DNA from: UBA668 sp046076025 | GTDB lineage: Bacteria; Actinomycetota; Acidimicrobiia; Acidimicrobiales; Ilumatobacteraceae | Reading direction: 5' to 3' | Length of the DNA: 9,891 nucleotides | NCBI GenBank assembly: GCA_046076025.1 | Contig: JBJTRF010000223.1 | Coordinates: 1 to 9,891, forward strand | Notes under the pieces: generated by a model | What the model saw: only the letters and a program-made list of their open reading frames with translations | Told to the model about the DNA's origin: nothing | The model's database searches: none | Shown: piece after piece, positions 1 to 6,253 of the stretch | How positions within the stretch are numbered: the first letter of the stretch is position 1 | Layout: the number at the start of each line of letters is the position of its first letter | Translations under genes and position numbers: made by a program

Positions 1-555
1 CTGGCCGAGGCCGGCGGCACCACCGGCGAATGGGCGGGAGTGCTGAGAGAGATCTTCGGCGAGTACCGGGCGCCCACCGGCGTCGGCGCCGCCGTGGGCC
101 GCCGCGTCGGAGACCCCGCCGAGATCTCCGAATTTGCCCACCACATCCCCGGCGGCCCGCCCCGGTTCCTCGTCGCCAAGCCCGGCCTCGACGGCCACAG
201 CAACGGCGCCGAGCAGATCGCCGTGGCCGCACGAGATGCCGGCATGGAGGTGGTGTACAGCGGCATCCGGCTGACACCCGAGCAGATCATCGCCGCGGCC
301 CGCGACGAGGATCCCGATGTCGTCGGCATCAGCATCCTCAGTGGCTCGCACCTCGCACTGGTGCCGGCGATCGTCGACGGACTACGCGCCGTCGGCGTCG
401 AGGCACCCGTCATCGTCGGCGGCATCATCCCGGAGGCCGACCGCGACGTGCTCGCCCGAGCGGGTGTCAGCGCGGTCTACACGCCGAAGGACTTCGAGAT
501 GGCGAAGATCATGCGCGATGTCGCGCACCTTGCGGCTGCGCACCGCCAGCGCTGA
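1..555 (+). CDS. ecm: Ethylmalonyl-CoA mutase (MeaA/Ecm type), C-terminal part
   Basis: This is the last 184 residues of a coenzyme B12-dependent acyl-CoA mutase; the 5' end lies outside the window, and frame 1 is open from base 1 to the TGA at 553. What remains is the end of the catalytic region (WAGVLREIFGEYRAPTGVG, residues 11-29) followed by the cobalamin-binding Rossmann domain (about 55-184). The B12 motif DxHxxG is D64-G-H66-S-N-G69, followed by the SxL motif in ISILSGSH and the glycine loop VGGIIP. The wording KPGLDGHSNGAEQIA and YTPKDFEM is, from family knowledge, typical of ethylmalonyl-CoA mutase/MeaA. Classical methylmalonyl-CoA mutase has KMGQDGHDRG here instead. Ecm interconverts ethylmalonyl-CoA and methylsuccinyl-CoA in the cytosolic ethylmalonyl-CoA pathway of acetate assimilation. 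The partner genes (ccr, mcd) are not in view, so the pathway is inferred. A methylmalonyl- or isobutyryl-CoA mutase-like specificity is less likely. The gene converges on the next one, with 27 bases between stops. Confidence 0.85.
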   Translation: MAEAGGTTGEWAGVLREIFGEYRAPTGVGAAVGRRVGDPAEISEFAHHIPGGPPRFLVAKPGLDGHSNGAEQIAVAARDAGMEVVYSGIRLTPEQIIAAARDEDPDVVGISILSGSHLALVPAIVDGLRAVGVEAPVIVGGIIPEADRDVLARAGVSAVYTPKDFEMAKIMRDVAHLAAAHRQR

Positions 556-582
556 GGCGGGCGGCGGAGGCGTCGCTCTCGA

Positions 583-1281
583 TCAGACCAGCGCAGGCTG
601 CTGGCTCTTGATCCAGGCGTCGAACTGCGGTGAGCTCTCGATGCTGGTGATGAGGCCGTAGCGCGGCTTGGTGCCATTGTGCACCACCACGTGCCACAGG
701 CGCTGCGTATCGACCACGAAGCGCGCGCCGCGCGGCAGTGGCACTCGGCGCTCTGTGCTCGGGTCGGGCAGCCGCTCGTCGTCGAGGTCCATCAGCACCA
801 TGTAGCTGTCGGGATCGTCGGTGAGCTCGACCCATGAGCGCACTACCCAGCCCTCGCCCTCGGGGTTCAGCCGGTTGTTGTCGTCGCGGTGGAAGCTGCG
901 CATGGCGGTCTCGTGGTCCTGCGGCTCGAGCTTGATGATGCGCACCCGGCCGAAGTTGGCGCCGATCGAGTCGACGTAGCGCTGGACCGTGGGGGCCTTG
1001 GCGGCATTGACCGTCCAGCTGGCACCCTTGTCGGGCTTGCCCTTGTCCCAGAAGCCGCGGCAGTCGAGCTCGCCGTCTGCTGAGGCCAGCGGGGCGAAGT
1101 TGGTGTCACCGCCGCTCTTCCAGTCCATGTACTCGAGGCCGAGCCATTCGTGCTCGGGAATCTCGCCGGCGTAGGGCGTGAGGGCAACGAAGCCGGTCTC
1201 CTCGAGCAACGGGCACAGGTAGTGCGACGTCCGGGTGGGGATCGCCACGCTCCAGTGTTCCTTCGTCGGCCAGAAGCTCAT
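583..1281 (-). CDS. Putative Fe(II)/2-oxoglutarate-dependent oxygenase, Asp/Asn beta-hydroxylase-like
   Basis: This gene encodes a 232-residue soluble protein with no signal peptide or membrane segment. The C-terminal half carries what looks like a double-stranded beta-helix metal site. H131-R-D133 gives the HxD pair, and the strand ARFVVDTQRLWHVVVHNG supplies a distal histidine, best placed at H197. R207 lies ten residues after H197, the spacing that AspH-family enzymes use between the last Fe ligand and the 2-oxoglutarate-binding arginine. The N-terminal half (EYMDWKSGGDTNF, residues 50-62) is not recognised. If the reading is right, the enzyme hydroxylates a protein or small molecule in the cytosol using O2 and 2-oxoglutarate; the substrate is unknown. 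The ATG at 1281 is chosen because a TAGCCT box lies 7 bases upstream and no Shine-Dalgarno is present. The family call is from motif reading alone and could be wrong about the subfamily. Confidence 0.6.
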   Translation of the reverse strand: MSFWPTKEHWSVAIPTRTSHYLCPLLEETGFVALTPYAGEIPEHEWLGLEYMDWKSGGDTNFAPLASADGELDCRGFWDKGKPDKGASWTVNAAKAPTVQRYVDSIGANFGRVRIIKLEPQDHETAMRSFHRDDNNRLNPEGEGWVVRSWVELTDDPDSYMVLMDLDDERLPDPSTERRVPLPRGARFVVDTQRLWHVVVHNGTKPRYGLITSIESSPQFDAWIKSQQPALV

Positions 1282-1288
1282 GTGCCGA

Positions 1289-1294
1289 AGGCTA
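1289..1294 (-). promoter_or_regulatory. -10 box TAGCCT, leaderless promoter of the oxygenase gene
   Basis: TAGCCT on the minus strand is separated by exactly 7 bases from the ATG at 1281. This places the transcription start at or next to the start codon, so the mRNA is probably leaderless. No TTGACA-like -35 box is evident. The same hexamer and spacing recur at other genes in this window. Confidence 0.6.
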
Positions 1295-1358
1295 CCAATG
1301 ACCGATTTCCCGGCCTAGGGACCTCGGTCACGTCGCACATCGCGGCCGGGCCGGCACG

Positions 1359-1778
1359 TCAGGGTGCGGTGGTCGAGCCGGGCATCGGTGCCAGCGGCGT
1401 CGTGGTGCCGGGCTGGCCGGGCAGGGTGGTGCCCGGCTGCGGCTGGCCGTCGGCCGGCCTCGTGCCGTCGGACGGCACCAGGAGCACCTCGCCCGCCTGG
1501 ATGTAGTCGGGGTTCTCGATCTCGTTGATCTCGATCAGGTCGTCCATGGTGACGCCATAGGCATCGGCGATGATGAACAGCGTCTCGCCCGGCTGCACTG
1601 TGTGCTTCAGGTACACAATGGTGGTGGTGACGAACACCGTGGTGGTAGTGGTCGAGGTCGTCGCGATCGGCGGCAGGGTGGCGTTGTCGCCCGCCGAATC
1701 GCCGCCGCCGCACGCCCCCACCAGCAGTGGAAGCCCGCCCGCGACAGCAGTCGCCATCGAGACACGCCAGCGTGACAT
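1359..1778 (-). CDS. LysM-domain lipoprotein
   Basis: This gene encodes a 139-residue exported lipoprotein. The signal peptide has a basic start (MSRWR), a hydrophobic core and the lipobox V20-G-A-C23, so the mature protein should begin with lipidated Cys23 on the outer face of the membrane. A Gly/Ser stretch and a threonine run (about 40-53) form a linker. One LysM domain follows at about 58-102 (HTVQPGETL at its start, INEIENPDYIQAGEVLLVP at its end). LysM domains bind N-acetylglucosamine-containing glycans, here most likely peptidoglycan. The last 37 residues are a Pro/Gly/Thr-rich tail with no domain. No catalytic domain is attached, so a structural or scaffolding role at the cell wall is the reasonable inference. 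The ATG at 1778 is supported by a TAGGAT box 6 bases upstream. The gene is divergent from the hydrolase pair and lies 77 bases upstream of the oxygenase gene, which has its own promoter. Confidence 0.85.
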   Translation of the reverse strand: MSRWRVSMATAVAGGLPLLVGACGGGDSAGDNATLPPIATTSTTTTTVFVTTTIVYLKHTVQPGETLFIIADAYGVTMDDLIEINEIENPDYIQAGEVLLVPSDGTRPADGQPQPGTTLPGQPGTTTPLAPMPGSTTAP

Positions 1779-1784
1779 TCCACG

Positions 1785-1790
1785 ATCCTA
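1785..1790 (-). promoter_or_regulatory. -10 box TAGGAT, leaderless promoter of the LysM lipoprotein gene
   Basis: TAGGAT on the minus strand lies 6 bases before the ATG at 1778, with no Shine-Dalgarno between them. It matches the TANNNT form of actinobacterial -10 boxes. The 127-base gap 1779-1905 also holds the oppositely directed promoter of the hydrolase pair. Confidence 0.6.
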
Positions 1791-1847
1791 CGCCGCCCGC
1801 ACTTCTGCGCAGACTGGCCGACGCGTGGTCGGGCGGTACTGCGGCCA

Positions 1848-1853
1848 TAGCCT
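1848..1853 (+). promoter_or_regulatory. Candidate -10 box TAGCCT for the hydrolase pair
   Basis: This is an exact copy of the hexamer found before other genes here. The predicted transcription start would be near 1860-1861, leaving about 45 bases of leader before the ATG at 1906. That leader contains no clear Shine-Dalgarno. This is the one copy of TAGCCT that is not 6-7 bases from a start codon. Confidence 0.45.
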
Positions 1854-1905
1854 CACCGGCGAGTCGCCACCCCTCCGGCGCTCGCTGCGACACCGCACCT
1901 GCACG

Positions 1906-2826
1906 ATGACCGACGACACGCTTCCCCGCTACCCCGGTGCCGATGCGCCGACGCGCACGCACCGCGTCGACCTCGACGGCCTCGGCATCGCGGTGCACGA
2001 GTGGGGCAGCGAGCGCGACAATCCGCTCTTTCTCGTGCACGGAGGATTCGACTTCGCCCGCACCTACTCGGAGTTTGCTCCGCGCATCGCCCGAGCAGGG
2101 TGGCGCGTCATCGCCTGGGACCAGCGCGGCCACGGCGACAGCGACCATGCCGCGCTCTACGGGTGGGATGCCGACATCCGCGATGCACTCGGCGTGATGG
2201 AGCACTTCACGACGCGGCCAGCGCCCGTCATCGGCCACAGCAAGGGTGGCGCGTTGATGATCCAGCTGGCCGACGCCGAGCCCTTTCGCTTCAGCCACCT
2301 CGTCAACCTCGACGGCCTGCCGTCGAAGCGGCCCATGGCCGACCTTGCCGAGCACGAGCGCACGCGGATGATGGCGGGCGACATCACCGGATGGCTCGAC
2401 CACCGGCGCACCACCGCCGAGGCAGCGCGGCGACCGGGCAGCCTCGAGGAACTTGCGCAGCGACGATCGACCATGAACCCGCGACTGCCGATCGAATGGC
2501 TGCGCTATCTCGTCACCGTCGGCGCACGGCGCGATCCCGACGGCTGGCGCTGGAAGCTCGACCCGTCGATGCGCTTCGGCGGCTTCGGCCCGTGGCGGCC
2601 CGAGTGGACGGCCAGCAGGCTGCCCGGCCTCGGCATGCCCTTCCTCGGCGTGATGGGCGACGAGCACGAGCCGATGGGATGGGGCACCCTTCCCGAGCAG
2701 GTCGTGCCCACGCTCCCGAGCGGCGGGCGGCTCGAGGTGCTCGAGCACACCGGCCACTTCGTGCACATCGAGCGGCCCGATCTCGTCGCGTCGCTCGTCC
2801 TCGACTTCCTCGGCGGTGCCCGATGA
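1906..2826 (+). CDS. Alpha/beta-fold hydrolase with intact catalytic triad
   Basis: This gene encodes a 306-residue cytosolic hydrolase of the alpha/beta-hydrolase fold. The oxyanion-hole HGG is H45-G46-G47. The strand after it reads AWDQRGHGDSD (70-80). The nucleophile elbow is G110-H-S112-K-G, the acid is most likely D252 in FLGVMGDEHEP, and the catalytic histidine H284 lies in HTGHFVHIERP, the usual C-terminal signature. A cap region fills about residues 135-240. The family includes esterases, epoxide hydrolases, haloalkane dehalogenases and C-C bond hydrolases, and the substrate cannot be told from these motifs. The ATG at 1906 is chosen because the conserved fold begins soon after it. 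The frame stays open upstream without meaningful protein and crosses the divergent promoter region. The stop overlaps the next gene's start as ATGA, so the two are co-transcribed and probably translationally coupled. Confidence 0.88.
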   Translation: MTDDTLPRYPGADAPTRTHRVDLDGLGIAVHEWGSERDNPLFLVHGGFDFARTYSEFAPRIARAGWRVIAWDQRGHGDSDHAALYGWDADIRDALGVMEHFTTRPAPVIGHSKGGALMIQLADAEPFRFSHLVNLDGLPSKRPMADLAEHERTRMMAGDITGWLDHRRTTAEAARRPGSLEELAQRRSTMNPRLPIEWLRYLVTVGARRDPDGWRWKLDPSMRFGGFGPWRPEWTASRLPGLGMPFLGVMGDEHEPMGWGTLPEQVVPTLPSGGRLEVLEHTGHFVHIERPDLVASLVLDFLGGAR

Positions 2827-3473
2827 CCGTCGAGTCGCTCGTCCACTGCCGCGTGCGCCTTGCGCTGCACACACTGCGCGCCGGCGAGGGCAGGCCACTG
2901 CTGCTCCTTCACGGCCTCGGCGAGGAGTCGCCTGCCATCGTGCCCGAGGCATGCGGCGAATGGGCAGGCCCCGTCCACGCGCTCGACTTCACCGGTCACG
3001 GGGCGTCGACGGTGCCGGTGGGCGGCGGCTACTCGGCCGAGATCCTCATGGCCGACGCCGACGCGGCGCTGGCACGCCTGGGCGCGTGCACGGTCGTCGG
3101 CCGCGGCATCGGCGCCTATGTCGCCCTGCTGATCGCCGGTGCGCGGCCGTCACTGGTCCGCGGTGCCGTGCTCTGCGACGGGCCCGGACTGTGGGGAGGT
3201 GCCTCTGGCCCCACCTCTGCGAGCTTCCCGGTGCTGCACCAGCCGCGCCGGACTCCCGACCCATATGCGCTGCTCGAACTCAGCCGCGACCTGCGACCCC
3301 GCGACTACGCGGCGCTGTTCGCCCGGCTCGCCATCGAGCATTCCGGACTCGACGAGCCCATCAGCGTGGCGGCAACCGTGAGACCCCCGTGGCTCGAGTC
3401 GGTGGTATCAGAGGTGGGCGTGGTCGAGCGCCCACTTGCATCGGCCCTCGCCGCGTACTCGTCGCTCGCCTGA
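2823..3473 (+). CDS. Alpha/beta-hydrolase-like protein lacking the catalytic serine
   Basis: This gene encodes a 216-residue protein that follows the first half of the alpha/beta-hydrolase pattern. LLLLHGLGEES (26-36) carries the oxyanion-hole H30-G31, and ALDFTGHGAST (53-63) matches the next conserved strand. At the nucleophile elbow, however, the sequence is G93-R-G95-I-G: the serine of GxSxG is glycine, encoded by GGC at 3105-3107. The C-terminus also lacks the usual GH-F-x-x-x-E-x-P histidine signature, and the protein is shorter than the usual 250-300 residues. It is therefore probably not a serine hydrolase. It could be a non-catalytic partner of the upstream hydrolase, a binding protein, or a decaying paralog; the intact frame of normal composition argues against simple decay. 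The ATG at 2823 overlaps the upstream TGA. Only a weak GGCGGT precedes it, which suggests translational coupling. It converges on the prenyl synthase gene, with 18 bases between stops. Confidence 0.75.
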   Translation: MTVESLVHCRVRLALHTLRAGEGRPLLLLHGLGEESPAIVPEACGEWAGPVHALDFTGHGASTVPVGGGYSAEILMADADAALARLGACTVVGRGIGAYVALLIAGARPSLVRGAVLCDGPGLWGGASGPTSASFPVLHQPRRTPDPYALLELSRDLRPRDYAALFARLAIEHSGLDEPISVAATVRPPWLESVVSEVGVVERPLASALAAYSSLA

Positions 3474-3491
3474 CGCCGACGAGCCAGCGGC

Positions 3492-4553
3492 TCAGGCCTG
3501 CCGACGACTGACGTAGTCGGCGAGCTCGACGAGCGCGTCGCATGCGGCGGGCGCGATCGGCGCAGCGCTGATGGCATCGACCGCCTCGGCGACGAGCGAG
3601 TCGATGGCGCGCTCGAGATCGGCGAGCGCGCCGGTGTCGACGATGGCCTGCTGCACCCGGGCAACGTCGTCGTCGGCGAGGTCGACTCGCCCGACCATCT
3701 GCAGGACTGCCGCCTGAGCTGGTGTGGCAGCCTCGATGGCCCGCGCCAGCAACGGCGTGGGCTTCGCCTCGCGCAGGTCGCCGCCCACCGGCTTGCCCGT
3801 CACGGCAGGGTCGCCGAATGCGCCCATGACGTCGTCGCGCATCTGAAACGCATCGCCGAGCGGCAGCCCGTATGCGCTCAGCACCGGCATCAGCTCGTCG
3901 ACCCGACCGGGTGCCGCCATCGCCGCGCCGAGGTGCAGCGGGCGCTCGATGGTGTACTTGCCGCTCTTGTACCGGCAGATCCGCTCGGCCTTCACGCGTC
4001 GACGGTCGTTCTGCACGCTGCCGAGGATGTCGAGCACCTGGCCCACGTTCAGCTCGATGCGCAGCTCATCCCACACGCCCCACGCCGTGCGGTTCACCTG
4101 GGCCATCAGGCGATCGGCGAAGACGAAGGCGAGGTCGCCGATGAGGATCGCCACGCCCTCGCCGAACCTCCTGGCATCGCCCACCCATCGCTCGTCGCGG
4201 TGCCGCTCGGCAAAGCGCGTGTGCGTGGTGGGCAGTCCCCGGCGACTGGCTGCGTCGTCCATCACGTCGTCGTGGAACAGCGCGAAGGCATGCATCAGCT
4301 CGAATGCCGCGCCGGCGTCGACCACGACGGCATCAGACGGGTCGCCGCCCGCTGCCGCGTAGCCCCAGTGGCAGAACGCCGGCCGCAGCCGCTTTCCGCC
4401 GCCGAGCACCAGCCGCGGGATCTCTGCCAGTGGCTCGGCGAGATCGGCGTCGAACGCTGCCCACCGGGCCAGTTCTGGCTCGAGCACCTCGCCCAGCCGC
4501 CGCTCGACGCGGGCCGCGATCTGCAGCAGCGAGGCGGGGGCCGAACCGGTCAC
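3492..4553 (-). CDS. Trans-polyprenyl diphosphate synthase (GGPP synthase-like)
   Basis: This gene encodes a 353-residue isoprenyl diphosphate synthase, which condenses isopentenyl diphosphate with allylic diphosphates in the cytosol. The GGGKRLRP motif is at 51-58 and the first Asp-rich motif D95-D-V-M-D99 is followed by RRGLPTTH. YKSGKYT lies at 195-201, and the second Asp-rich motif runs D240-D-V-M-G-A-F-G-D248, followed by GGDLREAKPTPLL. All residues needed for Mg2+-diphosphate binding are present. The first motif has the short DDxxD form without the two-residue insert of bacterial IspA-type FPP synthases, and F90 sits five residues before D95. In the family, this pattern points to GGPP-type products (actinobacterial IdsA/GrcC group), though product length is an inference. 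The start is GTG at 4553, placed by a TAGCCT box 6 bases upstream. The gene lies 57 bases after xseB on the same strand, so it may be transcribed both from its own promoter and by read-through. Confidence 0.88.
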   Translation of the reverse strand: MTGSAPASLLQIAARVERRLGEVLEPELARWAAFDADLAEPLAEIPRLVLGGGKRLRPAFCHWGYAAAGGDPSDAVVVDAGAAFELMHAFALFHDDVMDDAASRRGLPTTHTRFAERHRDERWVGDARRFGEGVAILIGDLAFVFADRLMAQVNRTAWGVWDELRIELNVGQVLDILGSVQNDRRRVKAERICRYKSGKYTIERPLHLGAAMAAPGRVDELMPVLSAYGLPLGDAFQMRDDVMGAFGDPAVTGKPVGGDLREAKPTPLLARAIEAATPAQAAVLQMVGRVDLADDDVARVQQAIVDTGALADLERAIDSLVAEAVDAISAAPIAPAACDALVELADYVSRRQA

Positions 4554-4559
4554 GCCGGC

Positions 4560-4565
4560 AGGCTA
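4560..4565 (-). promoter_or_regulatory. -10 box TAGCCT, leaderless promoter of the prenyl synthase gene
   Basis: TAGCCT lies 6 bases before the GTG at 4553, inside the 57-base xseB-synthase gap. It indicates that the synthase has an independent leaderless promoter despite sitting downstream of xseAB. Confidence 0.55.
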
Positions 4566-4610
4566 CGGCCACGTCGACGCCCGCGGCAGGCGGGTGCCGC
4601 CAACTCGCCG

Positions 4611-4850
4611 TCAGCGACCGTCGAGACCAGTGACAGCCTGCTCGATCTGGGCCGTGGCCGTGCCGATGCGCTCGCGGCAGAACGCAATGAGCAGCGCAGC
4701 ACGCTGCACGCGCGATGCCAGCACGTCGACATCGACATCTGCCTCCTCGAGCGAGGCGAGGATCTCCTCGATCTCCTCGAGTGCCTCGGCGTAGCCGGCG
4801 GGCGGCTGATCCGCACCCTTCGACGGGGATCCCTTTGCTGACGGGCTCAT
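4611..4850 (-). CDS. xseB: Exodeoxyribonuclease VII small subunit
   Basis: This 79-residue protein has the length and pattern of XseB. A short polar N-terminus is followed by the conserved helical pair: YAEALEEIEEILASLEE (20-36), then a D-V-D-V-D turn, then LASRVQRAALLIAFCRERI (44-62). The second helix carries the family's CRERI-type signature. Several XseB chains coat the C-terminal helices of XseA to form exonuclease VII, which degrades single-stranded DNA from both ends into oligonucleotides. The ATG overlaps the xseA stop (ATGA at 4847-4850) and is preceded by a strong GGAGGAGGT Shine-Dalgarno within the last xseA codons. Translation should therefore be coupled to XseA. The stop is at 4611-4613. 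Confidence 0.93.
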   Translation of the reverse strand: MSPSAKGSPSKGADQPPAGYAEALEEIEEILASLEEADVDVDVLASRVQRAALLIAFCRERIGTATAQIEQAVTGLDGR

Positions 4851-6148
4851 CGACTGACCTCCTCCACACGGCTCGTCGCCGTGCCATCTGCGAACGTGGT
4901 GACAACGACATCTCCCGGCGACAGGTCGGCGGCGTGGCGCACCACCCGGCCGTCGGCACCGCGCGTGATGCTCCAGCCCCGTGCCAGCGCACTCGCAGGG
5001 TCGAGCAGGCGGAGCCGCTCGGCCAGCGAGTCGACGTGCACGGCGCGCTGCTGCACCACTGCCGACGTGCGTCGAAGCCGATCGGCACAGCGGTCGACGT
5101 GCGTCGAGGCACGCGTGAGCGCCGACATCACCCGGGCATGCACAGCCATCGACCGCGACGCCAGCTGGCGTTCGCTTCGCTGCAGGGCCTGCTCGACCAG
5201 GTGCCGCGCCTGCACCTGCCGCTGGTCGAGGGCAGCCGACTCGGCGGCGAGTAGTTCGCCCGCTGATCGAACGATCGCCGCAAATGCATCTTCGACCGAG
5301 TCGACGAACTCGCGTACCATCTCGACGAGTGCGGCTGCGCAGGCGGTCGGCGTCTTGAACGAGCGCGCTGCCACCTCGTCGGCGATGCTGCGATCGATCT
5401 CGTGCCCGATGCCGGTGAACACAGGGATCGGGCAGGCCGCGATCGCCATCGCCACTGCCTCGCTGTCGAATGCCGCCAGATCGACCTTGCTGCCGCCGCC
5501 GCGCACGACCACCACCACGTCGAGGTCGGCGGCCGTGCCCAGCCGGGCAATGGCAGCCGGCACGTCGACCAGCGCCTGCTCGCCCTGCACCCGCGAGTCA
5601 ACGAGCCGCACGTCGAAGGCCAGTCCGCTCGAGGCGATCTCGTTGGTGAAGTCGTGGAAGGCGGCACTGCCGTCGCTGGTGACGAGGCCGATGCGCAGCG
5701 GCACCGGCGAGAGCGGCCGGCGCGAGTTGGCGTCGGCGAGTCCCGTCTCGCGGAGGCGGCGAAGCAGCTCCTCACGCTGCAGCGCCAGCTCGCCCAGCGT
5801 GAACCGCGGATCGACATCCGACATCTTGAAGCCGAGCGATCCCCGCGGCGCCCACACGTCGGGGCGGCCGGCGAGGCGCACCTTGATGCCGTTCGCGAGG
5901 CTCATCCCCGCCCTCGCCATCATCGCCTCGACTCGGCTGCGCACGCCGGCGAACAGCTTCACGCTCAGCACTGCGTCGGCGCCGGAGTCGTCGACGATGT
6001 CGAAGTAGGCGTGGGTGCCCTTGGCATTGAGCCCCTTCACCTCGCCGCGTACCCACACCTGCTCGGGGAAGGCCTCGCCCAGCACCTCGTTGAGGACGGC
6101 ATGGAACTCGGCGACTGAGAAGGTGCGCTCGTCATCGCCGTCGGACAC
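4847..6148 (-). CDS. xseA: Exodeoxyribonuclease VII large subunit
   Basis: This is the catalytic subunit of exonuclease VII, 433 residues from the GTG at 6148. Its N-terminal OB-fold domain (about 10-115) begins TFSVAEFHAVLNEVL and includes VWVRGEVKGL and THAYFDIVDD. The catalytic domain holds IGLVTSDGSAAFHDF (153-167), the glycine motif RGGGS (216-220), AFDSEAVAMAI and FTGIGHEIDRSIADEVA (244-260). A long coiled-coil region (about 275-380) follows, where XseB binds. The end LDPASALARGWSITRGADG (382-400) is the family's conserved C-terminal strand region. The frame stays open to another GTG at 6232. I reject that start because the extra 28 residues (RRSSTLFARAGLISRRR...) match nothing in the family, use several rare codons and would cover the TACTCT box located 7 bases before GTG 6148. 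The enzyme acts on single-stranded DNA in repair. Confidence 0.92.
   Translation of the reverse strand: MSDGDDERTFSVAEFHAVLNEVLGEAFPEQVWVRGEVKGLNAKGTHAYFDIVDDSGADAVLSVKLFAGVRSRVEAMMARAGMSLANGIKVRLAGRPDVWAPRGSLGFKMSDVDPRFTLGELALQREELLRRLRETGLADANSRRPLSPVPLRIGLVTSDGSAAFHDFTNEIASSGLAFDVRLVDSRVQGEQALVDVPAAIARLGTAADLDVVVVVRGGGSKVDLAAFDSEAVAMAIAACPIPVFTGIGHEIDRSIADEVAARSFKTPTACAAALVEMVREFVDSVEDAFAAIVRSAGELLAAESAALDQRQVQARHLVEQALQRSERQLASRSMAVHARVMSALTRASTHVDRCADRLRRTSAVVQQRAVHVDSLAERLRLLDPASALARGWSITRGADGRVVRHAADLSPGDVVVTTFADGTATSRVEEVSR
4857..4865 (-). promoter_or_regulatory. Shine-Dalgarno GGAGGAGGT of xseB
   Basis: GGAGGAGGT ends 6 bases before the xseB ATG and is written into the codons for V-E-E-V near the XseA C-terminus. 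It is the only strong ribosome-binding site seen in the window. This fits xseB being internal to an mRNA while the first genes of transcripts appear to be leaderless. Confidence 0.8.
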
Positions 6149-6155
6149 GGCCGAC

Positions 6156-6161
6156 AGAGTA
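6156..6161 (-). promoter_or_regulatory. -10 box TACTCT, probable leaderless promoter of xseAB
   Basis: TACTCT lies 7 bases before the GTG at 6148. It fits TANNNT but departs from the TAGCCT seen elsewhere, so it is less certain. If real, it fixes the XseA start and makes xseAB a transcription unit separate from the upstream ABC exporter gene, whose stop is 105 bases away. Confidence 0.4.
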
Positions 6162-6253
6162 GAGGCCGCCACCAACCGCCGGCGCGAGATCAGGCCGGCA
6201 CGGGCAAACAGTGTCGACGACCGGCGCGCCACGGCGCCAGCGACAGGCGCGAC

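Noticed and set aside
2001..2822. Upstream extension of the second hydrolase frame
   Set aside because: It overlaps the first hydrolase in another frame and is Arg-rich. The ATG at 2823 overlapping the upstream stop is the natural start.
1315..2952. Long minus-strand open frame of about 545 codons
   Set aside because: It runs antisense to the hydrolase gene and overlaps the LysM gene in another frame. Its composition is that of a GC-rich shadow and its translation shows no motif.
3481..3493. Small inverted repeat GAGCC-AGC-GGCTC between convergent hydrolase and synthase genes
   Set aside because: It has only a 5-bp stem with a 3-base loop and no T-run, and it overlaps the synthase stop. It is too weak to call a terminator in such GC-rich sequence.
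3933..4841. Plus-strand open frame of about 300 codons
   Set aside because: It is antisense to the prenyl synthase and xseB genes, both of which have complete family motifs. It has no domain of its own.
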